A DNA stretch of 53,125 nt from the NCBI RefSeq assembly GCF_003601925.1, contig NZ_QZWH01000011.1, positions 1-53,125 on the forward strand. Direction: 5' to 3'. The translations under genes were made by a program, and so were the position numbers. The notes under the pieces were generated by a model that was not told the DNA's origin, searched no databases, and was given only the letters and a program-made list of their open reading frames with translations. The stretch is from Buttiauxella izardii (GTDB taxonomy: Bacteria; Pseudomonadota; Gammaproteobacteria; Enterobacterales; Enterobacteriaceae). Below are positions 1 to 8,545 of the stretch, in pieces (position 1 is the first letter of the stretch; each line of letters begins with the position of its first letter).

Positions 1-23
1 GAGGGCTGGGGTGAGGGCGCACC

Positions 24-39
24 TGGCATCATCCTTGCA
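24..39 (+). promoter_or_regulatory. sigma-54 (-24/-12) promoter of the hyp operon
   Basis: A GG dinucleotide at 25-26 and a GC dinucleotide at 37-38 are separated by exactly 10 bases, inside a TGGCAT...TTGCAT context. This is the canonical -24/-12 geometry of sigma-54 promoters. It lies about 30 bases before hypA. In E. coli the hyp operon is transcribed by sigma-54 RNA polymerase under FhlA, and fhlA itself closes this operon. The FhlA upstream activating sequence would lie before the window. Confidence 0.8.
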
Positions 40-69
40 TTACCTCCCCCAGATATCCCCGGAGGTAAC

Positions 70-429
70 ATGCACGAAATCACCCTCTGCCAACGCGCAC
101 TGGAACTCATCGAAGCTCAAGCCCAACAACACGGTGTGACTCGCGTCACTGGCGTCTGGCTGGAAGTGGGCGCTTTCTCATGTGTTGAGCAAAGCGCGCT
201 GGAGTTCTGTTTTGAATTGGTGTGCCGCGACACAGTAGCCGAAGGCTGTCAGCTTTATATTCATCAGCAAGAAGCGGAATGCTGGTGTTATGACTGCCAG
301 CAACACATCACATTGTTAACGCAACTGGTGCGGCGCTGCCCGCTGTGCGAAGGCAGTAATTTACGCATCGTGGCAGATGACGGCGTGCAGATTAAGCGTC
401 TGGAAGTGGAGGAGATAAATCATGTGTAG
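70..429 (+). CDS. hypA: HypA, hydrogenase nickel incorporation protein
   Basis: Nickel-binding metallochaperone that works with HypB to insert nickel into the large subunit of [NiFe]-hydrogenases, in the cytoplasm. The 119-residue protein begins [15 protein letters not shown], nearly the E. coli HypA start. His2 is the family's nickel ligand. The zinc site is visible as C73-x2-C76 and C90-x2-C93. A strong Shine-Dalgarno (GGAGG, 61-65) lies 4 bases before the ATG. It is the first gene of hypABCDE and overlaps hypB by 8 bases, so translation is probably coupled. HypA serves hydrogenase 3 in E. coli, which agrees with fhlA being in the same operon. Confidence 0.96.
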   Translation: MHEITLCQRALELIEAQAQQHGVTRVTGVWLEVGAFSCVEQSALEFCFELVCRDTVAEGCQLYIHQQEAECWCYDCQQHITLLTQLVRRCPLCEGSNLRIVADDGVQIKRLEVEEINHV

Positions 430-1285
430 TACTTGTGGTTGCGCTGAAGGCAACCTTTATATAGAAGGCGACGAGCGCAACCCGCACTCGGGTTTCCGCA
501 GCGCACCGTTCGCGCCAGCCGCGCGTGCCTTAACGCCAATCACTGGCGTGAAGTTTGCCCCAACCGCCGATGAACAGGGCGATTTACATTACGGCCATGG
601 TGCCGCGGGCACCCACGCGCCGGGCATGACTCAGCGCCGGATGCTGGAAATCGAACTCAACGTGCTGGATAAAAACAACCAGCTCGCCGTCTATAACCGT
701 GAACAGTTCGCTAAACAGCAGCAACTGGTGCTGAACCTGGTTTCAAGTCCGGGTTCTGGCAAAACCACGCTGCTGACCGAAAGCTTAAAACGCCTGATTG
801 GCCGCGTGCCTTGCGCGGTAATCGAAGGCGACCAGCAAACCGTAAACGACGCCGAGCGTATTCGCGCCACCGGCACGCCAGCGATTCAGGTGAATACCGG
901 GAAAGGCTGCCACCTCGATGCGCAGATGATCCGCGATGCGATGCAGCGCCTGCCGCTGGAACGCGACGGCATTTTGTTTATCGAAAACGTCGGCAACCTG
1001 GTGTGCCCGGCGAGTTTTGACCTTGGCGAGCGTCATAAAGTCGCGGTGCTTTCGGTCACCGAAGGCGAAGACAAGCCGCTGAAATACCCGCATATGTTTG
1101 CTGCTGCCTCATTAATGCTGCTCAACAAAATCGACCTGCTGCCGTATTTGCAGTTCGATGTCGACAAATGCCTCGATTACGCCCGCCAGGTGAACCCGGA
1201 TATTGAAATCATCCTGGTTTCTGCGACCAGCGGCGAAGGCATGGACGAATGGCTGAACTGGCTGGAGGCTGAACGATGTGCATAG
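422..1285 (+). CDS. hypB: HypB, GTPase and nickel donor for hydrogenase maturation
   Basis: GTP-hydrolysing nickel chaperone that delivers Ni(II) with HypA to hydrogenase precursors. The 287 residues show the N-terminal high-affinity nickel motif C2-x2-C5-G-C7, a P-loop around residues 108-116 (SSPGSGKTT), the second metal site C163-H164 and C195 in the G domain, and an NKID guanine-specificity motif at 235-238. Length agrees with E. coli HypB (about 290 residues). The poly-histidine stretch found in some HypB proteins is absent, as in E. coli. The gene overlaps hypA by 8 bases and hypC by 10. Confidence 0.96.
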   Translation: MCSTCGCAEGNLYIEGDERNPHSGFRSAPFAPAARALTPITGVKFAPTADEQGDLHYGHGAAGTHAPGMTQRRMLEIELNVLDKNNQLAVYNREQFAKQQQLVLNLVSSPGSGKTTLLTESLKRLIGRVPCAVIEGDQQTVNDAERIRATGTPAIQVNTGKGCHLDAQMIRDAMQRLPLERDGILFIENVGNLVCPASFDLGERHKVAVLSVTEGEDKPLKYPHMFAAASLMLLNKIDLLPYLQFDVDKCLDYARQVNPDIEIILVSATSGEGMDEWLNWLEAERCA

Positions 1286-1536
1286 GCATTCCGGGGCAAA
1301 TCGTTGAACGCCTGCCGGACGGCAGCGCCAAAGTAGACGTTTGCGGCATCAAGCGTGACGTCAATCTGATGCTGGTGGGCGATGCGCAAATCGGCCAGTG
1401 GGTGTTGGTTCACGTCGGTTTTGCGATGGCAATTATTGATGAAGCCGAAGCTCGCGATACGCTCGACGCATTGCAAAATATGTTTGAAGTTGAGCCTGAC
1501 GTTGGCGGCCTGCTGTTTGGGGAAGAAAGTCGATGA
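1276..1536 (+). CDS. hypC: HypC, hydrogenase maturation chaperone
   Basis: Small HypC/HybG-family chaperone (86 residues) that works with HypD in building the Fe(CN)2CO group and carries it to the hydrogenase large subunit. The diagnostic N-terminus MCIGIPGQI is present; the conserved Cys2 is the residue that contacts HypD and the large-subunit precursor. The start lies inside the end of hypB (10-base overlap), and the stop codon overlaps the hypD start. Because the neighbours are hypB and hypD, HypC rather than the HybG paralogue is the better name. Confidence 0.95.
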   Translation: MCIGIPGQIVERLPDGSAKVDVCGIKRDVNLMLVGDAQIGQWVLVHVGFAMAIIDEAEARDTLDALQNMFEVEPDVGGLLFGEESR

Positions 1537-2657
1537 TGCATTTTGTAGATGAATATCGCGCTCCCGACAAAGTGATGCAGTTGATTGATGTGCTGCGTGA
1601 ACGTGCGCCCAAACTGCCTTACACCGCCGAGCGCCCGCTGCGCATTATGGAAGTTTGCGGCGGCCATACTCACGCCATCTTCAAGTTTGGCCTCGACCAG
1701 TTGCTGCCGGAAAACATCGAGTTTATCCATGGCCCGGGTTGCCCGGTTTGCGTGTTGCCGATGGGGCGTATCGACGCCTGCATCGAAATCGCCAGCCATG
1801 CGGATGTGATTTTTTGCACCTTTGGCGATGCGATGCGCGTGCCGGGCAAAAATGGCTCGCTGATGCAGGCCAAAGCACGCGGCGCGGATGTGCGCGTGGT
1901 TTACTCGCCAATGGATGCGCTCGCTTTGGCAAGTGCGAATCCGGACAAAAAAGTCGTTTTCTTTGGCCTGGGTTTTGAAACCACCATGCCGACGACGGCA
2001 ATTACGTTGCAACAGGCCAAATCTCAGGGCATCAACAATTTTTACTTTTTCTGCCAGCACATTACCTTGATTCCAACCTTGCGCAGTTTGCTGGAGCAGC
2101 CGGATAACGGCATTGATGCGTTTTTGGCACCCGGCCATGTCAGCATGGTGATCGGCACCGCAGCCTATAATTTTATCGCCACGCAGCATCAGCGTCCGCT
2201 GGTGGTGGCAGGCTTTGAGCCGCTGGATTTATTGCAGGGCGTGGTAATGCTGGTGGAGCAAAAAATCCATCAGCACAGCAAAGTGGAAAACCAGTACAAA
2301 CGTGTGGTGCCGGATGCGGGCAATAATCTGGCGCAGCAAGCGATTGCCGAGGTATTTGCTGTACGGGGTGACGCGGAATGGCGCGGGCTGGGAACTATCA
2401 GCGATTCCGGCGTGCAATTAACGGACGACTATCGCCAGTTCGATGCGGAAGACTATTTCAAACCCGCGCCGCAACAGGTTTACGACGACCCGCTCGCCCG
2501 TTGTGGCGATGTGCTCACCGGGCGCTGCAAGCCACACCAGTGCCCGATGTTTGGCAAAGCCTGCAACCCACAAAATGCGTTTGGCGCATTGATGGTTTCC
2601 TCCGAAGGAGCCTGCGCCGCCTGGTATCAATATCGCGGTCAGGAGTGTGAAGCATGA
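1536..2657 (+). CDS. hypD: HypD, Fe-S scaffold for Fe(CN)2CO assembly
   Basis: Iron-sulfur scaffold on which, with HypC, the Fe(CN)2CO moiety of [NiFe]-hydrogenase is built. Counting from the second of two adjacent ATGs gives 373 residues and an N-terminus [10 protein letters not shown] aligned with E. coli HypD. Conserved cysteines are C41 in CGGHTH and C69/C72 in GPGCPVC. The C-terminal cysteine-rich part holds the 4Fe-4S ligands in the segments CGDVLTGRC, HQCPMFGKAC and SSEGACAAWY. The alternative ATG at 1533 overlaps the hypC stop and would add one residue. The end overlaps hypE by 4 bases. Confidence 0.95.
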   Translation: MHFVDEYRAPDKVMQLIDVLRERAPKLPYTAERPLRIMEVCGGHTHAIFKFGLDQLLPENIEFIHGPGCPVCVLPMGRIDACIEIASHADVIFCTFGDAMRVPGKNGSLMQAKARGADVRVVYSPMDALALASANPDKKVVFFGLGFETTMPTTAITLQQAKSQGINNFYFFCQHITLIPTLRSLLEQPDNGIDAFLAPGHVSMVIGTAAYNFIATQHQRPLVVAGFEPLDLLQGVVMLVEQKIHQHSKVENQYKRVVPDAGNNLAQQAIAEVFAVRGDAEWRGLGTISDSGVQLTDDYRQFDAEDYFKPAPQQVYDDPLARCGDVLTGRCKPHQCPMFGKACNPQNAFGALMVSSEGACAAWYQYRGQECEA

Positions 2658-3664
2658 AAACAATCGAAATGGCCCACGGCAGCGGCGGCCAGGCCATGCA
2701 AAAGTTGGTAGCTGACTTGTTCATGCAGGCGTTTGATAATCCGTGGCTGGCAGAACAAGAAGATCAGGCGCGTTTACCGCTGGCTGAACTCACCGCCAGC
2801 GGCGACCGTCTGGCGTTCTCCACCGACAGCTACGTGATCGACCCGCTGTTTTTCCCCGGTGGCGATATCGGCAAGCTGGCGATTTGCGGAACCGCCAACG
2901 ATGTTGCGGTCAGCGGAGCCACACCGCGCTGGTTATCCTGCGGGTTTATCCTTGAAGAAGGCTTGCCGCTTGAAACGTTAGAGCGCGTCGTTACCAGCAT
3001 GGCGGCGACGGCCAAAGCGGCAGGAATCCCCGTGGTGACGGGCGATACCAAAGTGGTACAGCGTGGCGCGGCGGACAAACTGTTCATCAACACAGCAGGC
3101 ATTGGCGCGATTCCGGCGGGTCTGAATTGGGGCGCGCAGCAAATTAGCGCGGGTGACGTGTTAATCGTCAGCGGAACGCTGGGCGACCATGGAGCGACTA
3201 TCCTTAACCTCCGGGAATCACTGGGCCTGGAAGGCGCGTTAACCAGTGATTGCGCGGTGCTCGCGCCGTTAATCGCACCGCTGGTGAATATTCCCGGTGT
3301 GAAAGCGTTGCGTGATGCGACACGCGGTGGCGTGAATGCGGTGCTGCATGAGTTTGCCGCATCTTGCGGTTGTGGAATGGAAGTGGTGGAAAGCCAGTTG
3401 CCATTAAACCCGGCAGTGCGCGGTGTGTGTGAATTGCTCGGCCTCGATGCGCTTAATTTTGCTAATGAAGGCAAACTGGTTCTCGCGGTTGCGAGGAATG
3501 CCGCAGAAAGCGTTCTTGCCGCTTTACAGGCAAATCCATTGGGGCAAGATGCCGCTATTATTGGTGAAGTCGTTGAGCGCAAAGGTGTACGAGTTGCTGG
3601 GTTATATGGCGTTAAACGGACGCTGGATTTGCCACATTCCGAACCACTCCCGCGTATTTGTTGA
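2654..3664 (+). CDS. hypE: HypE, carbamoyl dehydratase / cyanide donor
   Basis: HypE takes a carbamoyl group from HypF on its C-terminal cysteine and dehydrates it with ATP to a thiocyanate, the source of the CN ligands of the hydrogenase iron. The 336-residue protein ends PRIC, so the essential C-terminal Cys336 is present. The N-terminus MAHGSGG and the DSYVIDPLFFPGG segment match the AIR-synthase-like ATP-binding fold of this family. It starts within the ATGA overlap with hypD. HypF is not encoded in this window. Confidence 0.95.
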   Translation: MKTIEMAHGSGGQAMQKLVADLFMQAFDNPWLAEQEDQARLPLAELTASGDRLAFSTDSYVIDPLFFPGGDIGKLAICGTANDVAVSGATPRWLSCGFILEEGLPLETLERVVTSMAATAKAAGIPVVTGDTKVVQRGAADKLFINTAGIGAIPAGLNWGAQQISAGDVLIVSGTLGDHGATILNLRESLGLEGALTSDCAVLAPLIAPLVNIPGVKALRDATRGGVNAVLHEFAASCGCGMEVVESQLPLNPAVRGVCELLGLDALNFANEGKLVLAVARNAAESVLAALQANPLGQDAAIIGEVVERKGVRVAGLYGVKRTLDLPHSEPLPRIC

Positions 3665-3732
3665 CCTGAGCCAGGTATTTCAAGCGAACGCCTGACTACA
3701 CTTAAGCGTCATTTATATGACAAATGCCTTTG

Positions 3733-3763
3733 GCGGATGGCGTAAGCTTATCCGCCCTACAAA
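3733..3763 (+). repeat. REP element between hypE and fhlA
   Basis: GCGGATGGCGTAAGC followed by TTATCCGCCCTAC is a typical enterobacterial REP palindrome: GCGGAT at 3733-3738 pairs with ATCCGC at 3750-3755. It lies in the 134-base gap between hypE and fhlA. Such elements can stabilise upstream mRNA or lower downstream expression; that role here is inference. Confidence 0.75.
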
Positions 3764-3798
3764 GTCCCTCTTCAATTACCATCTTTTGGACAAGCAAA

Positions 3799-5883
3799 AT
3801 GCCATACACACCGATGAGCGATCTCGGGCAGCAGGGTCTTTTTGATATTACGCGCACCCTGTTGCAGCAACCTGACCTTCCGGCACTGGCTCACTGTTTG
3901 ACGCAAATGGCAAAACAGGGCGCGCTGGCGGACAGAGTGAATATCCTGCTTTATCATCCGCTGCATCAGCGTGTGGCCTTTTATGGCATGGATAAACATG
4001 GCAAGGAGTTGCATTACGAAGATGAAATGGTGCTGGCAAATGGCCCGGTGCGGCGTGTGCTTTCCCGCCCGGAAGCATTGATTTGCACCTACGAAGAATT
4101 CAATGACACCTGGCCGCAAGTGCTTAACCTTGAGTTATACGCACCCTTTGGCCGCTACTGCCTGTTGCCGCTGGCTGCCGAAGGTAAAATTTTTGGTGGC
4201 TGCGAGTTTATTCGCAATAACGACGTTGAATGGACCGAGAAAGAGCTCAATCGCCTGCACACCATGGCGCAGGTGGTCGCGCTGGTGGCGGAACAAATTC
4301 AAAGCCGCATCGACTCAAGCCTCGGTTATCAACAATTGTGCCGGGAACGTGACGACTTCCGTATTCTGGTGGCGGTGACTAATGCGGTGCTATCAAAGCT
4401 CGATCTCGACGAACTGATCAGCGAAATCGCCCGGGAAATTCACCACTATTTCTCCATCGATTCCATCAGCATCGTGCTGCGCACTAACCGCAAAGATCGT
4501 CTTAGCATCTATTCCACTCATTTTGTGGAAGAGCAGTCGCCGATACATGACCAAAGTGATGTGGCAATGGCGGGCACGCTTTCCGAAAGAGTGTTTAAAA
4601 GCGGCGAAATGTTGCTGCTGAACCTGCATCAAGGCGACCAGCTTGCGCCATATGAACGCATGTTGTTTGAGATGTGGGGCAACCAAATTCAAACGCTTTG
4701 CCTGTTGCCGCTGACTTTCGGTAATAACATGCTGGGCGTACTCAAACTGGCGCAATGCGAGGCGGGCGTGTTTTCCCCGGCTAACCTCAAGTTGCTGCGC
4801 CAGATTGCCGAGCGTATCGCCATTGCGGTGGATAACGCGCTGGCGTATCAGGAAATCAACCGCCTGAAAGAAAACCTGGTGGATGAAAACCTCTATCTCA
4901 CCGAGCAAATCAACAATGTCGCCAGTGATTTTGGCGAGATTATTGGCCGCAGTGACGTTATGTCGAACGTGCTCAAACAAGTTGAGATGGTGGCGAAAAG
5001 CGACAGTACTGTGCTGATCCTCGGTGAAACGGGGACCGGTAAAGAGTTGATTGCTCGCGCTATTCACAACCTTAGCGAGCGCAACAGCCGCCGGATGGTG
5101 AAAATTAACTGTGCGGCGATGCCTGCCGGATTGCTGGAAAGCGACTTGTTTGGCCACGAGCGCGGGGCATTTACCGGCGCAAATACCCAGCGTATAGGGC
5201 GTTTTGAGCTGGCGGATAAAAGCTCGCTGTTCCTCGATGAAGTGGGCGATATGCCGCTGGAGCTGCAACCGAAGCTGTTGCGGGTGCTTCAGGAACAAGA
5301 ATTTGAACGCCTTGGCAGCAACAAGGTTCAGCAGGTGGATGTGCGTTTGATTGCCGCCACCAACCGCAACCTTAAAGAGATGGTGCTGGAGCGCGAGTTC
5401 CGCAGCGACCTTTACTATCGCCTGAACGTGTTCCCGATTATGTTGCCGCCGCTGCGTGAACGCCCGGAAGACATACCGCTGCTGGTGAAATCCTTCACCT
5501 TTAAAATCGCGCATCGCATGAACCGCAATATCGACAGTATTCCGGCGGAAACCTTGCGCGCACTCAGCCGTATGGACTGGCCGGGCAACGTGCGTGAGCT
5601 GGAAAACGTGATTGAACGTGCGGTGTTGCTGACTCGCGGCAATGTGCTGCATCTTTCGCTGCCGGAAATGGACTACGCCGTTGCGGAAGAAAAACCCGCG
5701 AAACTGGTGGCAAGCGAAGAAATTCGTGAAGGCGAAGATGAAGCCCAGAGAATTTTGCGCGTATTGAAAGAAACCAATGGCGTGGTTGCTGGCCCGCGTG
5801 GCGCAGCACAACGGCTGGGGCTCAAACGCACCACGCTGCTTTCGCGTATGAAACGTTTGGGGATTGATAAAGAGGGGGTTTAA
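3799..5883 (+). CDS. fhlA: FhlA, formate hydrogenlyase transcriptional activator
   Basis: Formate-responsive sigma-54 activator of the formate hydrogenlyase regulon, including this hyp operon. The start giving [15 protein letters not shown] (694 residues) matches E. coli FhlA; reading further upstream would run into the REP-containing spacer. An N-terminal formate-sensing region with two GAF-type segments fills about residues 1-370. The AAA+ domain shows Walker A GETGTGKE at 409-416 and the sigma-54-contacting GAFTGA loop at 456-461. A Fis-type helix-turn-helix lies near the C-terminus ([20 protein letters not shown]). It is the last gene of the hyp cluster. In E. coli it is followed by ygbA and mutS, whereas here yajD follows. 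Confidence 0.95.
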   Translation: MPYTPMSDLGQQGLFDITRTLLQQPDLPALAHCLTQMAKQGALADRVNILLYHPLHQRVAFYGMDKHGKELHYEDEMVLANGPVRRVLSRPEALICTYEEFNDTWPQVLNLELYAPFGRYCLLPLAAEGKIFGGCEFIRNNDVEWTEKELNRLHTMAQVVALVAEQIQSRIDSSLGYQQLCRERDDFRILVAVTNAVLSKLDLDELISEIAREIHHYFSIDSISIVLRTNRKDRLSIYSTHFVEEQSPIHDQSDVAMAGTLSERVFKSGEMLLLNLHQGDQLAPYERMLFEMWGNQIQTLCLLPLTFGNNMLGVLKLAQCEAGVFSPANLKLLRQIAERIAIAVDNALAYQEINRLKENLVDENLYLTEQINNVASDFGEIIGRSDVMSNVLKQVEMVAKSDSTVLILGETGTGKELIARAIHNLSERNSRRMVKINCAAMPAGLLESDLFGHERGAFTGANTQRIGRFELADKSSLFLDEVGDMPLELQPKLLRVLQEQEFERLGSNKVQQVDVRLIAATNRNLKEMVLEREFRSDLYYRLNVFPIMLPPLRERPEDIPLLVKSFTFKIAHRMNRNIDSIPAETLRALSRMDWPGNVRELENVIERAVLLTRGNVLHLSLPEMDYAVAEEKPAKLVASEEIREGEDEAQRILRVLKETNGVVAGPRGAAQRLGLKRTTLLSRMKRLGIDKEGV

Positions 5884-5925
5884 ACTCTCTCGATACCCTA
5901 CGTTTATTGACCAGGTAACATCAAA

Positions 5926-6273
5926 ATGGCTCTGATCCCAAAAAACTACACACGCCTCGAAAGCGGCTATCGTGAAAAAGCACTGAAACTGTTCCCATGG
6001 GTCTGCGGGCGCTGCTCGCGTGAGTTTGTGTATTCAAACCTGCGCGAACTAACCGTACACCACATGGATCACGACCATACCAACAACCCGGAAGATGGCA
6101 GTAACTGGGAGCTGTTGTGCCTGTATTGCCACGACCATGAGCACTCGAAATACACCGAAGCTGACCAGTACGGTTCGACAGTGGTTGCAGGTGAAGATGC
6201 GCAAAAAGATGTCGGTGAGGCAACGTACAACCCGTTTGCCGATTTGAAATCGATGTTGAATAAGAAGAAGTAA
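5926..6273 (+). CDS. yajD: YajD, HNH endonuclease-family protein
   Basis: A 115-residue HNH-fold protein, nearly the same length and sequence as E. coli YajD, whose biological role is not established. Visible motif residues are the zinc pairs C27-x2-C30 and C65-x2-C68, the H45-H46 pair of the HNH core, N60, and the C68-H-D-H-E-H73 end. It has no signal peptide and is probably cytoplasmic. It begins 42 bases after fhlA on the same strand. In E. coli yajD is not next to fhlA, so this adjacency marks a local rearrangement relative to that genome. Confidence 0.9.
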   Translation: MALIPKNYTRLESGYREKALKLFPWVCGRCSREFVYSNLRELTVHHMDHDHTNNPEDGSNWELLCLYCHDHEHSKYTEADQYGSTVVAGEDAQKDVGEATYNPFADLKSMLNKKK

Positions 6274-6387
6274 TCGCTCATGGCAACTCAATTTTCCTTC
6301 CAGTTGGGCTGCCATCGCTTTTACAGAATAGTCGCAAGCGGTTTACGGAATTTTCGCAGAAGCCAAATTATGAGCCAAAGGCTGGGC

Positions 6388-6401
6388 TAAGAAAATTCTG
6401 A
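6388..6401 (+). promoter_or_regulatory. Candidate RcsAB box, locus 1
   Basis: TAAGAAAATTCTGA matches the RcsAB consensus TAAGAATATTCCTA at 11 of 14 positions. It lies about 840 bases upstream of the proposed promoter, which is far. Rcs control of exopolysaccharide genes is well established in enterobacteria, but this individual site rests only on the match. Confidence 0.35.
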
Positions 6402-7180
6402 GATCGTTTGCTCAGGGCCTGAGTTGTATCTTTGACTACATTTCCACCACTTCACTTTTCGAAATTATGAGCGTCATTTTCCATAGAATCAGGTTCAGAG
6501 AGTGGTGACTCCCTACGCCAGGTTTGCATTTTTTCACTCTGTTTCTTTCCAATCCTCTTTAAATTCCCCTCCAATTGAATAATGGCTTTAATGTGGATAA
6601 CTCAATTGTTCACTTTTCCATCTGGTAAACAACACAACGTGTCTGTATATCAAAAAGAAAACCAAGGCTGAACATCCAGACTGTGATCCATAAAAAACCC
6701 CTTAAATATCATGTGTTTATACTGTTAAAATTTATTCGCTAGCAACGTGTCATTTAATTTAAAATAAATGTTCAGCTGCCAACTGCAAACATTCAGATTA
6801 CTTCAATAAAATTTCCATATTTAATAATAAATGTAATGAAGATAGAGGGTTAGTTTTAAATTTATTTATATGATTATCTATTCCTTCACTTTAAATAAAT
6901 AATATTTATAGTGGTGTTGTTTTTAAGTTTTTATTAACCGGGCCAGCAAGAGTTGGCTCAGTAAAAATAAACGTAATAAAATATCACATTAACATAAAGA
7001 GATAAGCAATTATTCTTCACTGAATTAGGTGGTTAATGGTTTGAACATTATTAAAAATTAAATAATCCCCTTTCGTTATGCTTTAAATGGAAATTAACGT
7101 GAGGTTTTCATTTTATCCATGATGATTATAACTGATTGTTTTTAATGAATTAAATATTTTTTAATAATATTTTTTGTTTT

Positions 7181-7202
7181 GAGTCTTATTTTTATAAGAC
7201 TC
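7181..7202 (+). terminator. Perfect 9-bp hairpin just before the locus 1 promoter
   Basis: GAGTCTTAT, a TTTT loop and ATAAGACTC form a perfect inverted repeat, followed by a T-rich stretch (TTGTGTGTTTTTTG). It resembles a rho-independent terminator and would shield the locus from upstream transcription. It ends 11 bases before the -35 element, so a role as an operator is also possible. Confidence 0.5.
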
Positions 7203-7213
7203 TTGTGTGTTTT

Positions 7214-7242
7214 TTGATCCCTATAAAACCCTGTAATAGAAT
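7214..7242 (+). promoter_or_regulatory. Promoter of polysaccharide locus 1
   Basis: TTGATC (7214-7219) and TAGAAT (7237-7242) with a 17-base spacer fit a sigma-70 promoter. The ten bases GTAATAGAAT recur unchanged at the -10 of the second locus (24246-24255), which has TTGACC at the same spacing. Conservation inside otherwise diverged AT-rich DNA supports a functional site. Confidence 0.6.
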
Positions 7243-7270
7243 CCGCGCAATTCACTCTTCTTTAGAATTA

Positions 7271-7296
7271 AAACGCCGCATGGATGCGGTTGTTTT
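7271..7296 (+). promoter_or_regulatory. Leader hairpin / possible attenuator, locus 1
   Basis: CCGCAT-GG-ATGCGG (7276-7289) forms a tight GC-rich stem. It is flanked by AAAAC on the left and GTTTT on the right, which extends pairing and supplies a T-rich end. It lies about 30 bases into the predicted transcript and before the ops element, so it could be a pause or attenuation site. Confidence 0.4.
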
Positions 7297-7353
7297 GCTG
7301 TGTGAACAAATTGAATTTAAGTAATGGTGCGGGATATTTCCTGTTTCACTATC

Positions 7354-7365
7354 GGCGGTAGCTTT
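7354..7365 (+). promoter_or_regulatory. ops element (RfaH recruitment), locus 1
   Basis: GGCGGTAGCTTT contains the GGCGGTAG core of the ops/JUMPstart element, the nontemplate-strand signal that recruits the antiterminator RfaH in enterobacterial capsule, LPS and pilus operons. It lies 39 bases before the first gene, inside the untranslated leader. The same element precedes the second locus. Confidence 0.85.
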
Positions 7366-7392
7366 GTCAAAAGGAATTAAGGTATTTCCATC

Positions 7393-8490
7393 ATGGGTAA
7401 AGACATTCTCATCATGTTTATCACAGCGATGGCTGCACTTCTTATCGCCCGAATGGTGGCCTTAAAATGTGGTCTGGTTGATAAACCTGGTGGGCGAAAA
7501 AAACACAAAGGTGAAATTCCTCTGGTGGGCGGTATCTCCTTCTATAGCGCTATCGCGATGTTTTATTTGTTCCAGCCAGAAGTGCTGCCCCACACCGAAG
7601 CCCATTTCCTGACTTATTTCTTGAGCGTGTCTCTGTTGCTAGGCATCGGTATTGCCGATGACCGTTTCGATCTGCCGGTCGCGCCACGCGTTGTGATTCA
7701 GGGATTGTCGGCGGTGATTCTCATGGTTGACGGTCTGTATTTGCGATCCTTCGGCCACGTGCTGGGTGAGCAAGAATTGCTGCTCGGGCCAGTGGGTTAT
7801 CTGGTGACGCTGTTCGCTTCATGGGCCGCTATCAATGCTTTCAACATGATTGACGGTGTGGATGGTTTGCTCGGCTCGGTGGCAGGCACCGTATTTGCAG
7901 CGCTGATGGTGGTGTTTTGGCTTGCGGGCGAACAATCGCATGCCATGTGGTGCTTGTTAATGATTGTCGCTTTGATCCCCTATTTGATACTGAACATGGG
8001 CTTGTTAGGCCACCATCGCCTGAAAGTATTTATGGGTGATGCGGGCAGTATGGTGATTGGTTTTACCGTGCTGTGGATGGTGATGCTGGGAAGCCAGGGC
8101 GATGAAGCTGTGATGGCACCCGTGACCGTATTGTGGCTGATAGCGCTGCCGTTAATGGATATGGTCACCATCATGACGCGCCGGATTCGGCGAGGGCAAA
8201 GCCCATTCCATCCAGACCGTGACCACTTACACCATATTTTAATGCGCGGCGGGTTAACGGGACGCCAGACGGTGATGTTTATCACTGCGTTGACCGCGAT
8301 TTTTGCCGCTATCGGAATCGTACTTTCGATTATCGGTATTGCGGAGTGGTTCTCGCTGGCGCTATTCCTCTGCGTATTTATGGGCTACCTGTTTACAAAC
8401 AATCGACTTCAACAGCTCAACCCAGACCCAAGAGCTCAACTCAAACAGAGCCAAATCGTTCCGCCCGATGCGTCAGTGAGTAATCGCTAA
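7393..8490 (+). CDS. WecA-type undecaprenyl-phosphate sugar-1-phosphate transferase, locus 1
   Basis: Polytopic inner-membrane enzyme of the PNPT family (WecA/MraY type). It would start the repeat unit by moving a sugar-1-phosphate, probably GlcNAc-1-P, onto undecaprenyl phosphate. The 365 residues show the family signatures: VDKPGGRKKHKGEIPLVGG from residue 29, the D89-D90 pair, NAFNMIDGVDG at 148-158, MGDAGS at 214-219 and HPDRDHLHH at 273-281. Length is like E. coli WecA (367), but sequence differs enough to be a paralogue rather than the enterobacterial-common-antigen gene itself. It is the first gene after the ops leader and is followed by a hairpin before wza. The transferred sugar is inferred from the family. 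Confidence 0.88.
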   Translation: MGKDILIMFITAMAALLIARMVALKCGLVDKPGGRKKHKGEIPLVGGISFYSAIAMFYLFQPEVLPHTEAHFLTYFLSVSLLLGIGIADDRFDLPVAPRVVIQGLSAVILMVDGLYLRSFGHVLGEQELLLGPVGYLVTLFASWAAINAFNMIDGVDGLLGSVAGTVFAALMVVFWLAGEQSHAMWCLLMIVALIPYLILNMGLLGHHRLKVFMGDAGSMVIGFTVLWMVMLGSQGDEAVMAPVTVLWLIALPLMDMVTIMTRRIRRGQSPFHPDRDHLHHILMRGGLTGRQTVMFITALTAIFAAIGIVLSIIGIAEWFSLALFLCVFMGYLFTNNRLQQLNPDPRAQLKQSQIVPPDASVSNR

Positions 8491-8513
8491 CCCCGCTCGT
8501 CCCTTTTGCATTT

Positions 8514-8535
8514 AAGCCCAGCGCTGCTGGGTTTT
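8514..8535 (+). terminator. Intra-operon hairpin terminator/attenuator between the WecA-type gene and wza, locus 1
   Basis: CCCAGC (8517-8522), loop GCT, GCTGGG (8526-8531), then TTTT. The stem can extend with the flanking AAG/TTT. It looks like a rho-independent terminator inside the operon, directly before wza. RfaH-modified polymerase would be expected to read through it. An equivalent hairpin occurs at the same place in locus 2. Confidence 0.6.
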
Positions 8536-8545
8536 ACTCTATCCG

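Larger units (their letters stand above)
6274..7392. other. Long AT-rich upstream region of polysaccharide locus 1, no gene seen
   Basis: About 1.1 kb without a convincing coding frame on either strand. It becomes markedly AT-rich after about 6700. The recognisable signals are an RcsAB-like box (6388-6401), a perfect hairpin (7181-7202), a sigma-70 type promoter (7214-7242), a leader hairpin (7271-7296) and an ops element (7354-7365). The layout resembles the long regulated leaders of enterobacterial capsule and exopolysaccharide operons. Confidence 0.7.

Noticed and set aside
70-421. Internal FNR-dependent promoter within hypA, as known in E. coli
   Set aside because: No sequence close to TTGAT-N4-ATCAA was found inside hypA on reading, so it cannot be supported here.
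1410-2189. 259-codon minus-strand frame across hypC-hypD
   Set aside because: Shadow of two strongly conserved genes, with no start signal and no family resemblance.
4393-5811. Long open frame on the minus strand inside fhlA (472 codons)
   Set aside because: It is the antisense shadow of the conserved fhlA coding sequence; its translation is rich in His, Gln and Arg and shows no recognisable domain or ribosome-binding site.
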